From: Zoogloea sp.
Lineage (GTDB): Bacteria; Pseudomonadota; Gammaproteobacteria; Burkholderiales; Rhodocyclaceae
Assembly (NCBI RefSeq): GCF_030157465.1
Contig: NZ_JAOAUU010000135.1
Location: 1 to 64,000, forward strand
Direction: 5' to 3'
Length of the DNA: 64,000 nt
This document shows positions 17,371 through 25,996 of the stretch, in pieces. Below the pieces are notes generated by a model. That model did not search any database and was not told the origin of the DNA. It saw nothing but the letters and a program-made list of their open reading frames with translations. The translations under genes and the position numbers were made by a program. How positions within the stretch are numbered: the first letter of the stretch is position 1; every line of letters begins with the position of its first letter.

Positions 17371-19790
17371 AACAGACCGGACTCGATGCCGCGGCCCTTG
17401 CCAGCGGAGAGAGCGTATTTGCTTTCGGCACCAAGGCCGAGACACTGCTTCGCCTGAAGCCTCGTCTTGTCGGTGCGCAGATTCCGGAGTCTTGCCACTT
17501 TTCGGCGGGCCAGTGGCTGGCGCAGAGGGATGAACTGCTCGACGCTATCCAGCAACAGTTCGAGAGCGTCCTGCTGGCTGTTCGCAGCAGCGCGCTGGTC
17601 GAGGACGGTGCGAAGTCGTCCAACGCCGGCGCCTTCCTGAGCCGCCTGAAAGTTCGTTGCTCGGATCGCGATGAGCTGGCCGCCGCCATCGATAACGTGG
17701 TGGCCTCCATGACCGGCCATTCCCGCGATCAGGTTCTGGTCCAGTCGATGGCCGAGGACATTGCCCTCAGTGGGGTGATCATGACCTTCGATATGGTTCA
17801 TGGCGCGCCTTATTACTGCATCGAGTACGAGGACGAAACCGGGCGCACCGACATGGTCACCAGCGGCGCGGGTATCCACAAGGGGCTTTACGTCTATCGG
17901 GACGCGAATCCGGCGCTGATTCGCTCCCCGCGGGTGGCGGCCTTTCTGGGGCTGGCCCGCGAACTGGAGACGCTGTGCGCGTGTGCGTCACTCGACATCG
18001 AGTTTGGCATGGGCAAGAGCGGGGCGCTGATTCTCTTCCAGGTGCGCAGGATCGCCCTGGCCCATAGCTGGCACCCGGTCACTGAAATCCGGGTGCGGCG
18101 ACAGCTGGTGCATGTAAAGAGCTTTGTGCGTGACTGTTCCCGCCGACGCGACGGTATTCTCGGCGCACGGACGATACTGGCCGTGATGCCAGACTGGAAT
18201 CCGGCCGAGATCATTGGTACCACACCCCGCCCGCTGGCCGTTTCCCTGTATCGCGAACTCATCACGGACGGGGTTTGGTGCAAGGCGCGGGCGATGATGG
18301 GCTACAGGGATTTGCCGCATACCGTGTTGATGGTCTCGGTGAGCGGCCACCCCTACATCGACGTTCGGCAAAGTTTCAACTCCTTCCTGCCGGCAGGTCT
18401 GCCGGACGCCATCGGCGAGCGGCTGGTCAATGCCTGGCTCGATCGTCTGCAGGCCTTGCCTGAACTTCACGACAAGGTCGAGTTCGAGCTTGTGCAGACC
18501 TGTCTCGACTTCTGCTTTGATGAGGATTTTTCTGCGCGTTACCCGGCGCTGCTGGATGACGCCCAATTGCAGACCTACCGTAGCGCCCTGCGTGATCTGA
18601 CCCGCAGCAGCCTGAAGGCCGGCCCCGACAGCACCCTTGAGCGGGCTCTGCTCGGCACTGCCGAGGTGCACAAGGCCGTGCTTTCCGATCCGGTTGATGA
18701 CGGAGGAAATGCCTGGTTGGCCCGGGCTGCCTTCCTGATCCGACAGTGCCGTGAGCACGGAGCCCTGTCCTTCGCCGTCGTGGCCCGACACGCCTTTATC
18801 GCCGAGAACCTGCTGCGTTCGGCACGGCGCCGTGGTGTGCTGACCGAGGAGCGCGTTGCCGAACTGCGGCGCAGCATCCGCACGGTCACCGGTGAAATGG
18901 TCATGGCTTACGCACAGGCGTGCCGTAGTGAAGTGTCCCGCGCCGATTTCCTGCGGGAATACGGCCACCTTCGCCCGGGCACCTACGAGATCACATCCTT
19001 GCGTTACGATGAGCGTGACGACCTGTTCGATACCGAGCAGGATTTGTTGTTCCATGCCCGCGCGCTCGATTTCGTACTCACCGATATCGAGCGGGACGGG
19101 CTTGACGCTTTGCTGGCCGAAGCCGGGCTGGATGTTCTTGGTGCCGAGCAGCTACTGGACTACGTTCGCAAGGCGATTGCCGGTCGGGAGCACGTGAAGT
19201 TCCTGTTTACACGGATGTTGTCGGATGCCTTGTGCGCGCTGGGGCGTTGGGGTGCCCTGCACGGTTTGTCGAGGGACGACCTGTCTCATTTGCCTTGGCC
19301 GCGCCTCGCTGATTGTCTGGTAGAGCCAGGCATGGACTACGTGGACCGCCATTTCCTCGTGTTGGCCGAGGAGGGGCGACGGACCCTGGCGGCCGCCCAT
19401 GCCTTCCGCTTCAGTCACATCATCTTCGGTGTTGAAGATCTTTACATTGCCACTCACAGCCGCAGTGCTCCCAACTTTGTGGGCAGCGGCAAGGCGTCCG
19501 GGCCGATCATGGAGCTCAACGCCGACACCTCCGCCAATCTCCTCATCAGAAATCGCATCGTCTGCATCGAGAGCGCCGACCCCGGTTTTGACTGGATCTT
19601 CACCAAGAGTCCGAGCGCCCTGATTACCAAGTTTGGAGGCGCAAATTCCCACATGGCGATCCGCTGTGCGGAACTGGGGCTGCCGGCGGCCATCGGTTGC
19701 GGTCAGCAGGTCTATGAGCGGATCCTTGCTGCTGGGCAGGTTGAGCTGGATTGCGCCCAGCGTATCCTCAAGTGTCTCGGGGGTGAGTGA
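17367..19790 (+). CDS. Glutamine kinase-like protein (PEP synthase/PPDK family, Cj1418 type)
   Basis: An 807-residue relative of PEP synthase and pyruvate phosphate dikinase. The N-terminal ATP-grasp part has the family loop 'VRSSALVEDGAKSSNAGAF' (Arg73). The C-terminal swivelling phosphohistidine domain ends with 'GGANSHMAIRCAELGLPAAIG', catalytic His762. The PEP/pyruvate-binding TIM barrel of true PPDK is absent. In Campylobacter, Cj1418 has this architecture and forms L-glutamine phosphate from ATP and glutamine, the first step to cytidine diphosphoramidate. The next two genes match the next two steps, which supports this role. It overlaps the upstream gene by 4 bp. Another phosphotransfer acceptor cannot be excluded from sequence alone. 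Confidence 0.85.
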   Translation: MKQTGLDAAALASGESVFAFGTKAETLLRLKPRLVGAQIPESCHFSAGQWLAQRDELLDAIQQQFESVLLAVRSSALVEDGAKSSNAGAFLSRLKVRCSDRDELAAAIDNVVASMTGHSRDQVLVQSMAEDIALSGVIMTFDMVHGAPYYCIEYEDETGRTDMVTSGAGIHKGLYVYRDANPALIRSPRVAAFLGLARELETLCACASLDIEFGMGKSGALILFQVRRIALAHSWHPVTEIRVRRQLVHVKSFVRDCSRRRDGILGARTILAVMPDWNPAEIIGTTPRPLAVSLYRELITDGVWCKARAMMGYRDLPHTVLMVSVSGHPYIDVRQSFNSFLPAGLPDAIGERLVNAWLDRLQALPELHDKVEFELVQTCLDFCFDEDFSARYPALLDDAQLQTYRSALRDLTRSSLKAGPDSTLERALLGTAEVHKAVLSDPVDDGGNAWLARAAFLIRQCREHGALSFAVVARHAFIAENLLRSARRRGVLTEERVAELRRSIRTVTGEMVMAYAQACRSEVSRADFLREYGHLRPGTYEITSLRYDERDDLFDTEQDLLFHARALDFVLTDIERDGLDALLAEAGLDVLGAEQLLDYVRKAIAGREHVKFLFTRMLSDALCALGRWGALHGLSRDDLSHLPWPRLADCLVEPGMDYVDRHFLVLAEEGRRTLAAAHAFRFSHIIFGVEDLYIATHSRSAPNFVGSGKASGPIMELNADTSANLLIRNRIVCIESADPGFDWIFTKSPSALITKFGGANSHMAIRCAELGLPAAIGCGQQVYERILAAGQVELDCAQRILKCLGGE

Positions 19791-19794
19791 GCGA

Positions 19795-20382
19795 ATGCGG
19801 ATCGGCGTAAGCATGCGCGTGATGGCCGCGGCCGGTTATTCAGAAGACCGGGATGCCCTGGCCCAGATCTGGGCGCCCTTCCTGGCGGTTGCTTTGCCGG
19901 GGGCCTTGTGGCTACCGGTGCCCAACCTTGGGGCGGCGCAGGTGACGGATTTCTGCGCAGGCTGGGGCATTGATCGGCTGATTCTCAGTGGTGGCGAGGA
20001 TATCGGGACGGTGCCGCGGCGGGATGAAAGCGAACTGAGCCTGCTCGCCTGGGCCGAAGCGCTGCAGCTTCCTGTGCTCGGCATCTGCCGCGGCATGCAG
20101 TTGATGGGATGCCGGGCTGGCGCGGCACTGCAGCCGGTGACCGGTCACGTCGCGACGCGGCACCCCCTGGAGGCTGACCCCAACGAGAGCGTCAACAGCT
20201 TCCATGCGCTGGCGCTGACCGGCTGCCCTCCCGGTTACCGGGTACTGGCGCGCGCCGCCGACGGCACGATAGAAGCCATCCGTCACCTGAGCCTCCCGTG
20301 GGAGGGCTGGATGTGGCATCCCGAGCGGGAGGCCGTTCCCCGCCGGCAGGATATCGACGCAATAAGGAGTGTGTTTGCATGA
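19795..20382 (+). CDS. Gamma-glutamyl-CDP-amidate hydrolase-like protein (class I glutamine amidotransferase fold)
   Basis: A 195-residue single-domain class I amidotransferase fold. The nucleophile elbow 'GICRGMQ' gives Cys98, and 'WHPERE' gives His175 and Glu177, so the triad is complete. No synthase domain or partner is present, which suggests a hydrolase. In the Cj1417 reaction the enzyme cuts gamma-glutamyl-CDP-amidate to cytidine diphosphoramidate and glutamate. The gene lies between the glutamine kinase-like and cytidylyltransferase-like genes, just where that role is needed. The start at 19795 is chosen because 'MRIGVSMR' begins the fold, and the longer upstream frame overlaps the kinase gene heavily. 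It overlaps the next gene by 4 bp. Confidence 0.85.
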   Translation: MRIGVSMRVMAAAGYSEDRDALAQIWAPFLAVALPGALWLPVPNLGAAQVTDFCAGWGIDRLILSGGEDIGTVPRRDESELSLLAWAEALQLPVLGICRGMQLMGCRAGAALQPVTGHVATRHPLEADPNESVNSFHALALTGCPPGYRVLARAADGTIEAIRHLSLPWEGWMWHPEREAVPRRQDIDAIRSVFA

Positions 20383-21113
20383 AGGCCATCATTCTTGCCG
20401 CCGGGCGGGGTAGCCGCATGAAAAATCTGACCGATGAACGACCCAAGTGCCTTGTCGAGCTGCGTGGGCAGGCGCTGCTCGATCTGCAACTGGAGGCCCT
20501 GCGCAGCGCAGGGATCAGCGAGATTGCCATCGTCACCGGCTACCGCCGCGAGGCCCTCGAAGGGCGGGGGCTGGTTACGTTTCACAATCCCCGGTGGGCC
20601 GATACCAACATGGTTTCGTCGCTGGATTGCGCGCGTGCCTGGCTGGCCGCGGAGCCCTGCATTGTCAGCTATTCGGACATTTTCTACGCGCCGACTGCCG
20701 TTCGCTCCCTGATGGACTGTCCGGCCAGCCTGGCACTTACCTACGATCCGCACTGGTTGGCGCTCTGGACCCGACGCTTCGGCGATCCACTGCTCGACGC
20801 GGAAACCTTCCGCCTTGGGCGCGATGGTCGTCTGACAGAAATCGGTAACAAGCCCACTTCGGTGGATCAGGTGCAGGGGCAGTACATGGGGCTCCTGCGC
20901 TTCACGCCCGAGGCCTGGCAGGAGGTCCTGCGCCTGCGCGGTTTCCTCACGCCTGCAGAGTGCGACCGGATGCACATGACGGGAACCTTGCAGAAAGTGA
21001 TCGATGCGGGACGCGTCCCTGTTGTGGCGGTGCCCTACGAGGGCGATTGGGGTGAGGTGGATTCAGCGGACGACCTGCGCGCCTACGTCGATCCGCAACG
21101 AGGCGGTGCGTGA
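20379..21113 (+). CDS. CTP:phosphoglutamine cytidylyltransferase-like protein
   Basis: A 244-residue nucleotidyltransferase of the LicC/sugar-phosphate type. It begins 'MKAIILAAGRGSRM' (GxGxR nucleotide-binding loop, residues 9-13), then 'ERPKCLVEL' with a conserved Lys23, and 'VSYSDIFY' with a metal-binding Asp. In the Campylobacter pathway the homologous-type enzyme Cj1416 joins CTP and L-glutamine phosphate to CDP-L-glutamine. AAGGAGT precedes the ATG, which overlaps the hydrolase stop by 4 bp. On sequence alone it could be a phosphocholine or sugar-1-phosphate cytidylyltransferase, and the operon context makes phosphoglutamine the better call. Confidence 0.83.
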   Translation: MKAIILAAGRGSRMKNLTDERPKCLVELRGQALLDLQLEALRSAGISEIAIVTGYRREALEGRGLVTFHNPRWADTNMVSSLDCARAWLAAEPCIVSYSDIFYAPTAVRSLMDCPASLALTYDPHWLALWTRRFGDPLLDAETFRLGRDGRLTEIGNKPTSVDQVQGQYMGLLRFTPEAWQEVLRLRGFLTPAECDRMHMTGTLQKVIDAGRVPVVAVPYEGDWGEVDSADDLRAYVDPQRGGA

Positions 21114-22564
21114 CGATGGGATTTGCGCCATCGGTCCTGTCCCTGGTCGAGTCCGCTGAACGGGCGCTTGCGCAGGGCCTGCTCGACCGTGCCCTGCGTC
21201 TGGTCCATGACTTTGTCGAGCGCGTCATCACCGAGCCCTTGTGCACGGCCCAGGTGTTTGCATCCCGTGAGCTGGATGCCCTGTGCCAGCGCATCGGTCG
21301 GCACAATTTGGCGCGTGGCAGTTCGCCGGCGGTCTATTCCTGGCCTGGCCGCGGAGCGCGGCCCCTGGTGATCTACGTGCTCAGCCGCCTGCAGAAGTCT
21401 GGCGGGCATTCGCGACTCGTCGAGGATTTTATCCGGGCGAGGCCGGAGAAAGACCACTTGATCCTGGCCACTGGGATTGGCGGCCCTTCCGACTGGGCGC
21501 ATCTGACCCAGGTTTTCGCAGGGCAGTCGAATGTGCGCTTTCTGTCGGCTCCCCGCGGCGACTTTGGCGCCCGTCTGGACTGGCTGCAAGGGGCGCTGGT
21601 CAGCTGCAATCCCGAGCATGTCTACCTTTTCAATCATCACCAGGACAGCGTTGCAGTGGCGGCCATCCAGCCGGAGATGGGGTTTGACGCCAGCTTCTAT
21701 CATCATGGAGATCACCATCTGTGTCTCGGCGTGTATCTGGATCACCTGGTGCATATAGATCCTCACCCCATGGGCTATCACCACTGCCGTGAAATGCTGG
21801 GCGTCGAGAATGTCTATCTGCCTTTTACTTTCGAGGACAAGGGCGGGCGTCCGGATGAGCGCCCCTTTGCTCCGGAAGGGCATCTGACTACTGCAACAGC
21901 GGCGCGCTCCAACAAGATAGAGATTCCGTATTTTGTCAGCTATCTTGATCTTGTCCCGAAGCTGCTCAAAGTGACAGGGGGGCGGCACATCCACATTGGC
22001 CGGCTGAGTCCTTGGGCTTTATTCAGGTTGCGTCGCGGCCTGCGCAAGGAGGGGATTCCCGCTGACAAATTCATTTATATCGAGTGGGTTCCGAGTGTCT
22101 GGAAGGCGCTGCAGGAGCATGGCGTGGATGTCTATATCGCGTCTTTTCCATACGGGGGCGGGATCACCCTCATTGAGGCCATGGGGGCTGGGGTACCCGT
22201 TGTCCTGCACAGGCATCTCTACTCCCGGATATTGAGTTGTCTCGAACTGGCTTACCCGGAAGCCTTCAGTTGGAGAACGCCTGCCGAGTTATTGGCGCAT
22301 TTCGCGAGTATCAAGCTCGATGCTTTGCCCGGGGAAAGCCGCCTGGCCAGGGCCCGTTATGAGGCTTTTCACCGTCCCGAGGTGCTGAGTGCATATTTCG
22401 CGCACTATACTTCAGCACTTTTCGAGGTGCCCAGGATGGTGACATCCTTCGAGCGGCAGTCCGACGAATGGGCCTGCTGGGTGCAGAACCAGTTTGTATT
22501 GTCCCGTTTCGTCGGGCAGGCCATTTATCGCTTTGCCCGAAAGCTTCGGGCCCGCCTGGCCTGA
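21110..22564 (+). CDS. GT-B type glycosyltransferase closing the phosphoramidate operon
   Basis: A 484-residue GT-B-fold transferase. The donor-side motif is 'FPYGGGITLIEAMGAGVPVV', a typical C-terminal signature of GT4/GT1-type glycosyltransferases, preceded by a His-rich stretch 'YHHGDHHLCLGVYLDHLVHI'. It begins with GTG at 21110, six bases after GAGG and overlapping the cytidylyltransferase stop by 4 bp. An ATG two codons later is the alternative. As last member of the coupled operon it either adds a sugar to the glycan or is one of the phosphoramidate transferases. The sequence does not decide between these. Confidence 0.75.
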   Translation: MTMGFAPSVLSLVESAERALAQGLLDRALRLVHDFVERVITEPLCTAQVFASRELDALCQRIGRHNLARGSSPAVYSWPGRGARPLVIYVLSRLQKSGGHSRLVEDFIRARPEKDHLILATGIGGPSDWAHLTQVFAGQSNVRFLSAPRGDFGARLDWLQGALVSCNPEHVYLFNHHQDSVAVAAIQPEMGFDASFYHHGDHHLCLGVYLDHLVHIDPHPMGYHHCREMLGVENVYLPFTFEDKGGRPDERPFAPEGHLTTATAARSNKIEIPYFVSYLDLVPKLLKVTGGRHIHIGRLSPWALFRLRRGLRKEGIPADKFIYIEWVPSVWKALQEHGVDVYIASFPYGGGITLIEAMGAGVPVVLHRHLYSRILSCLELAYPEAFSWRTPAELLAHFASIKLDALPGESRLARARYEAFHRPEVLSAYFAHYTSALFEVPRMVTSFERQSDEWACWVQNQFVLSRFVGQAIYRFARKLRARLA

Positions 22565-22657
22565 AAGCCTGAATGTGCGAAACGGCTTTGCGATGTCCCG
22601 GCGATTTTTTAAGATCCGTTTAACGGGCTGATGTTTTGAATTTTGAAGGCGTTAAAT

Positions 22658-23992
22658 ATGAGTAAAAACATAAATTACTTTTTTTTATATTTTATTGTGT
22701 CGGCTCTTGTCGGCCTTTTTGTCCGTGACATTCCCGGGCAGCCTTATCTGTTGTCGACCATCAGCAATTTCATGACGCCGGATGACGTCACGAAGCTTGG
22801 TGATCCTGGCTCCTTTGCGATTGGCGCCCGGGATGTTTTCACTCACGGCTGGATCAAGGCCGAGAATGCCTGGTTGATCAGGCTTTGGCCGCCGGGGTTC
22901 ATGTTTCTTGAGGGGATGGTTCTTAAGGTTTTTGGCATCGATGCGCCGTTTATTCTTGTTCTGGTGTTGATTAACGCTGCCTGCTTCGCTCTCATGCTCT
23001 CGGTTTTTCGGGGCTTTCTTCGAGGTGTTCTACCGGAAGGTGTCGCTTCGACTCTCCCATTGGTGCCTTTGCTTTTTCCTGTAACCCGATTTTTTGTACT
23101 GCAGCCCGGTGGGATAATCCTTGGTGAAGGGTTTTCGATTGCATTCTTTTTGACGTTTTTGTTTCTTGTTCCCGTCGCTGTGAGGGATAGGTCGTGGGTC
23201 AGCGCGGTTTTTGCCGGCTTGATGCTGGCCCTTTCTGCGTATTTCAGATCGCAATTTGAACTGATAGTCACGTTTTTGACGCTGACTGCCATCGTCTCTT
23301 TTGTAGCTTATTTCTTGGTCATTCGTCGAAAGGCTTCAGAGCAAAGTCAATCGAACTTTTCTTCTGCCTTGAAGTTCGTTGCAGTTGCCGTCGTGGTCGC
23401 CAACGTTGCAATGGCGCCGTGGCGCATTTACAGTTTTACTGACACCAAGAATTTCTCATGGGTTCAGACCGCGCAGCTGATTTACAAGAATGCGAGCATG
23501 ACAGACAAGGAGCTCCTGGATGTAGGGGGCGGCTGGATCGTTCGTGGTGGCGGTAACGCAGCGTGCAGAGTCGATCCCAGCTATTGCGGAACATCGGAAA
23601 AGGAAGGTTTTTATCGGGCTTTTGTCAACAACGTAAGTGATTGGTACGCGATTAAACTGGGTATTCTGGATGATTACTGGTTTTCCGATCTTCCTGCCTA
23701 TACTTCTCCGGCAGAGAGTTCGAGTTCTGTAAATGACGTCGCGAATTTCCTGTTCCTGTTTTTCGTGCTGGCTACCTTTCCGGTGTTGTGGCTTGCGCGC
23801 CGGAGTCCGAGTTTTTATGTTTACCTTTGGCAGTCCGTATCGTTCTACGCGTGCTTTTTTGTTGTCTTCACCTTTGCACACTATGAAGCGCGGTATTTTT
23901 TTGCAGTGAAGATATTTTCGGTCTTTTCTTTCATCGCAATTTTTTCCCTGGCCTGGAAGGAGGTGCTTGCCAAGCGCCGTCTGAGCAGGTAA
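22658..23992 (+). CDS. Polytopic membrane protein, probable GT-C type glycosyltransferase
   Basis: A 444-residue integral membrane protein with about 9-11 hydrophobic segments and a large hydrophilic part around residues 270-350. This resembles GT-C enzymes (ArnT or GtrC type) that use lipid-linked sugars in the periplasm, or a polysaccharide polymerase. No specific motif assigns it. The start at 22658 is preceded by GAAGG, and an upstream TTG in frame is ignored. Its base composition is visibly lower in G+C than the genes before it, and it is followed by the CDP-sugar genes. The later gtrA/gtrB pair makes a GtrC-like role attractive. Confidence 0.65.
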   Translation: MSKNINYFFLYFIVSALVGLFVRDIPGQPYLLSTISNFMTPDDVTKLGDPGSFAIGARDVFTHGWIKAENAWLIRLWPPGFMFLEGMVLKVFGIDAPFILVLVLINAACFALMLSVFRGFLRGVLPEGVASTLPLVPLLFPVTRFFVLQPGGIILGEGFSIAFFLTFLFLVPVAVRDRSWVSAVFAGLMLALSAYFRSQFELIVTFLTLTAIVSFVAYFLVIRRKASEQSQSNFSSALKFVAVAVVVANVAMAPWRIYSFTDTKNFSWVQTAQLIYKNASMTDKELLDVGGGWIVRGGGNAACRVDPSYCGTSEKEGFYRAFVNNVSDWYAIKLGILDDYWFSDLPAYTSPAESSSSVNDVANFLFLFFVLATFPVLWLARRSPSFYVYLWQSVSFYACFFVVFTFAHYEARYFFAVKIFSVFSFIAIFSLAWKEVLAKRRLSR

Positions 23993-24146
23993 GTGATGCG
24001 GATTTTTTGAAGCTGGGTCAGGTCTTTTTTTAACGTGACCAGGACCTGCCAGTCATGCAATAAATGTTTTGCTCGTCAACCTGGATGAGCGTATCGAATT
24101 GTTGTTTTCGTTGAACTGGATAAAGGCTGTAGGGGAGAGAAATTTT

Positions 24147-24923
24147 ATGAAAGCTGTAATTCTGGCAGGCGGTCTCGGAACCCGTATTTCCGAAGAGACT
24201 CATCTGAAGCCGAAACCAATGATAGAAATCGGTGGCAAGCCGATTCTCTGGCACATAATGAAAATATATTCCCGGTACGGGATCAATGATTTCATCATTT
24301 GCTGTGGCTACAAGGGGTACATCATCAAGGAGTATTTTGCCAATTACTTCCTTCATATGTCCGATGTTACCTTCGATATGGCCAACAATCAGATGGAGGT
24401 GCGTCAGCAGTTCGCCGAACCGTGGAGGGTTACGCTGATTGATACGGGTGAGGAAACGATGACTGGCGGGCGTTTGAAGCGTGTTGCCCCCTATCTCAAG
24501 GACGAGGAGGCTTTCTGCTTTACCTACGGTGATGGTGTGAGCGACGTCAATATCGCCGAGTTGATCGCTTTCCATCGTGAGCAGAAGACGCTGGCAACCC
24601 TGACCGCGACATACCCTCCGGGCCGTTTCGGCGCCCTGGATATCAACTCCGAAAATCGTGTCAGTTCCTTCAAGGAAAAGCCCAAGGGCGACGGCGGCAT
24701 GATCAATGGCGGTTTCTTCGTGCTTTCTCCCAAGGTGATCGATCTTGTCAAGGACGATTCATCGATCTGGGAGCGCGAGCCTCTTGAGGCTCTGGCCGAA
24801 AGCGGGCAATTGTCGGCTTTCCAGCACCAGGGGTTCTGGCAGCCGATGGATACTTTGCGTGACAAGCACCATCTGGAAGAGCTGTGGGCCAGCGGCAAGG
24901 CGCCGTGGAAGGTTTGGGAATGA
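24147..24923 (+). CDS. rfbF: Glucose-1-phosphate cytidylyltransferase
   Basis: A 258-residue nucleotidyltransferase, the length of RfbF/DdhA. It makes CDP-glucose from glucose-1-phosphate and CTP, the first step of CDP-3,6-dideoxyhexose synthesis. Family features are '[19 protein letters not shown]', '[19 protein letters not shown]' and '[12 protein letters not shown]'. The start at 24147 follows a GGGGAGAG ribosome site and begins the conserved domain. It overlaps rfbG by 4 bp. The rfbF-rfbG-rfbH order is the classical one. Confidence 0.95.
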   Translation: MKAVILAGGLGTRISEETHLKPKPMIEIGGKPILWHIMKIYSRYGINDFIICCGYKGYIIKEYFANYFLHMSDVTFDMANNQMEVRQQFAEPWRVTLIDTGEETMTGGRLKRVAPYLKDEEAFCFTYGDGVSDVNIAELIAFHREQKTLATLTATYPPGRFGALDINSENRVSSFKEKPKGDGGMINGGFFVLSPKVIDLVKDDSSIWEREPLEALAESGQLSAFQHQGFWQPMDTLRDKHHLEELWASGKAPWKVWE

Positions 24924-25996
24924 ATCCCGATTTCTGGCGAGGCAAGCGGGTTTTTCTGACTGGCCATACCGGCTTCAAAGGCAGCTGGTTGTCATTGTGG
25001 CTTCAAAGCCTTGGGGTGGAATTGACCGGCTTTGCGCTTGCGCCGCCCACGGAGCCTAGTCTTTTCGAGGAGGGGAACGTTGGGGCCGGCATGCGCTCGA
25101 TCATTGGCGATATACGCGACCCTCTTGTTCTTCAGCAGGCCATGCAGGCAGCCAGGCCCGAGATCGTCATTCACATGGCGGCTCAGCCATTGGTGCGGTA
25201 TTCGTACGTTAACCCGATCGAGACCTATCAGACCAACGTGATGGGCACGGTCCACTTGCTGGAGGCGGTGCGTAACACTGCCGGCGTCAAGGCTGTCGTC
25301 AATATAACGACAGACAAGTGCTATGAGAACCGCGAGTGGGTTTGGGGCTATCGTGAAAACGAGCCTATGGGCGGGTATGATCCCTACAGCAACAGCAAGG
25401 GATGTGCAGAACTCGTAAGTGCCGCTTACCGTTCATCCTTTTTTAACCCTGATGATTACGCGCGGCACGGTGTGGCAATTGCGACCGTTCGGGCCGGTAA
25501 TGTCATCGGGGGAGGGGACTGGGCAATGGATCGTCTCGTGCCCGATCTCCTGAACGCTTTTCTCAATGGCCGGACAGTCAACATCCGCAATCCGCATGCC
25601 ATTCGTCCCTGGCAGCACGTCCTGGAGCCGTTGCGCGGCTATCTGACCCTGGCCGAACGCCTTTACCACGATGGTACTGGTTATGGCGAGGGCTGGAATT
25701 TCGGACCCAATGACGAAGATGCCAAGCCGGTGGGCTGGATCGTGGAGCAGATGGCTGAAATGTGGGGGGACGGCGCCAGCTGGCAGATCGATACGGGCGA
25801 GCATCCCCACGAAGCGTCCTATCTCAAATTGGATATTTCAAAGGTTCGTAGCCGCCTCGACTGGCATCCGGCACTGCGTCTGGAGGATGCTCTGAGATAT
25901 ATTGTTGCCTGGAGCAAGGGGCGTCAGGCGGGTGCGGATGTCCATGCGCTGACGCTGGCTCAGATCAATGCTTATGAATCACTTATCAGAAACTGA
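24920..25996 (+). CDS. rfbG: CDP-glucose 4,6-dehydratase
   Basis: A 358-residue NAD-dependent short-chain dehydrogenase/epimerase-type enzyme that turns CDP-glucose into CDP-4-keto-6-deoxyglucose. It has the N-terminal '[19 protein letters not shown]' nucleotide-binding motif, '[10 protein letters not shown]' and a '[12 protein letters not shown]' active-site YxxxK. The start at 24920 overlaps rfbF by 4 bp and gives the family's usual N-terminus. The product feeds RfbH, encoded directly after. Confidence 0.95.
   Translation: MNPDFWRGKRVFLTGHTGFKGSWLSLWLQSLGVELTGFALAPPTEPSLFEEGNVGAGMRSIIGDIRDPLVLQQAMQAARPEIVIHMAAQPLVRYSYVNPIETYQTNVMGTVHLLEAVRNTAGVKAVVNITTDKCYENREWVWGYRENEPMGGYDPYSNSKGCAELVSAAYRSSFFNPDDYARHGVAIATVRAGNVIGGGDWAMDRLVPDLLNAFLNGRTVNIRNPHAIRPWQHVLEPLRGYLTLAERLYHDGTGYGEGWNFGPNDEDAKPVGWIVEQMAEMWGDGASWQIDTGEHPHEASYLKLDISKVRSRLDWHPALRLEDALRYIVAWSKGRQAGADVHALTLAQINAYESLIRN

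Noticed and set aside
17367-19790. PEP synthase or pyruvate phosphate dikinase
   Set aside because: The protein has the ATP-grasp and phosphohistidine domains but not the PEP/pyruvate TIM barrel, and it lies within a glycan operon.
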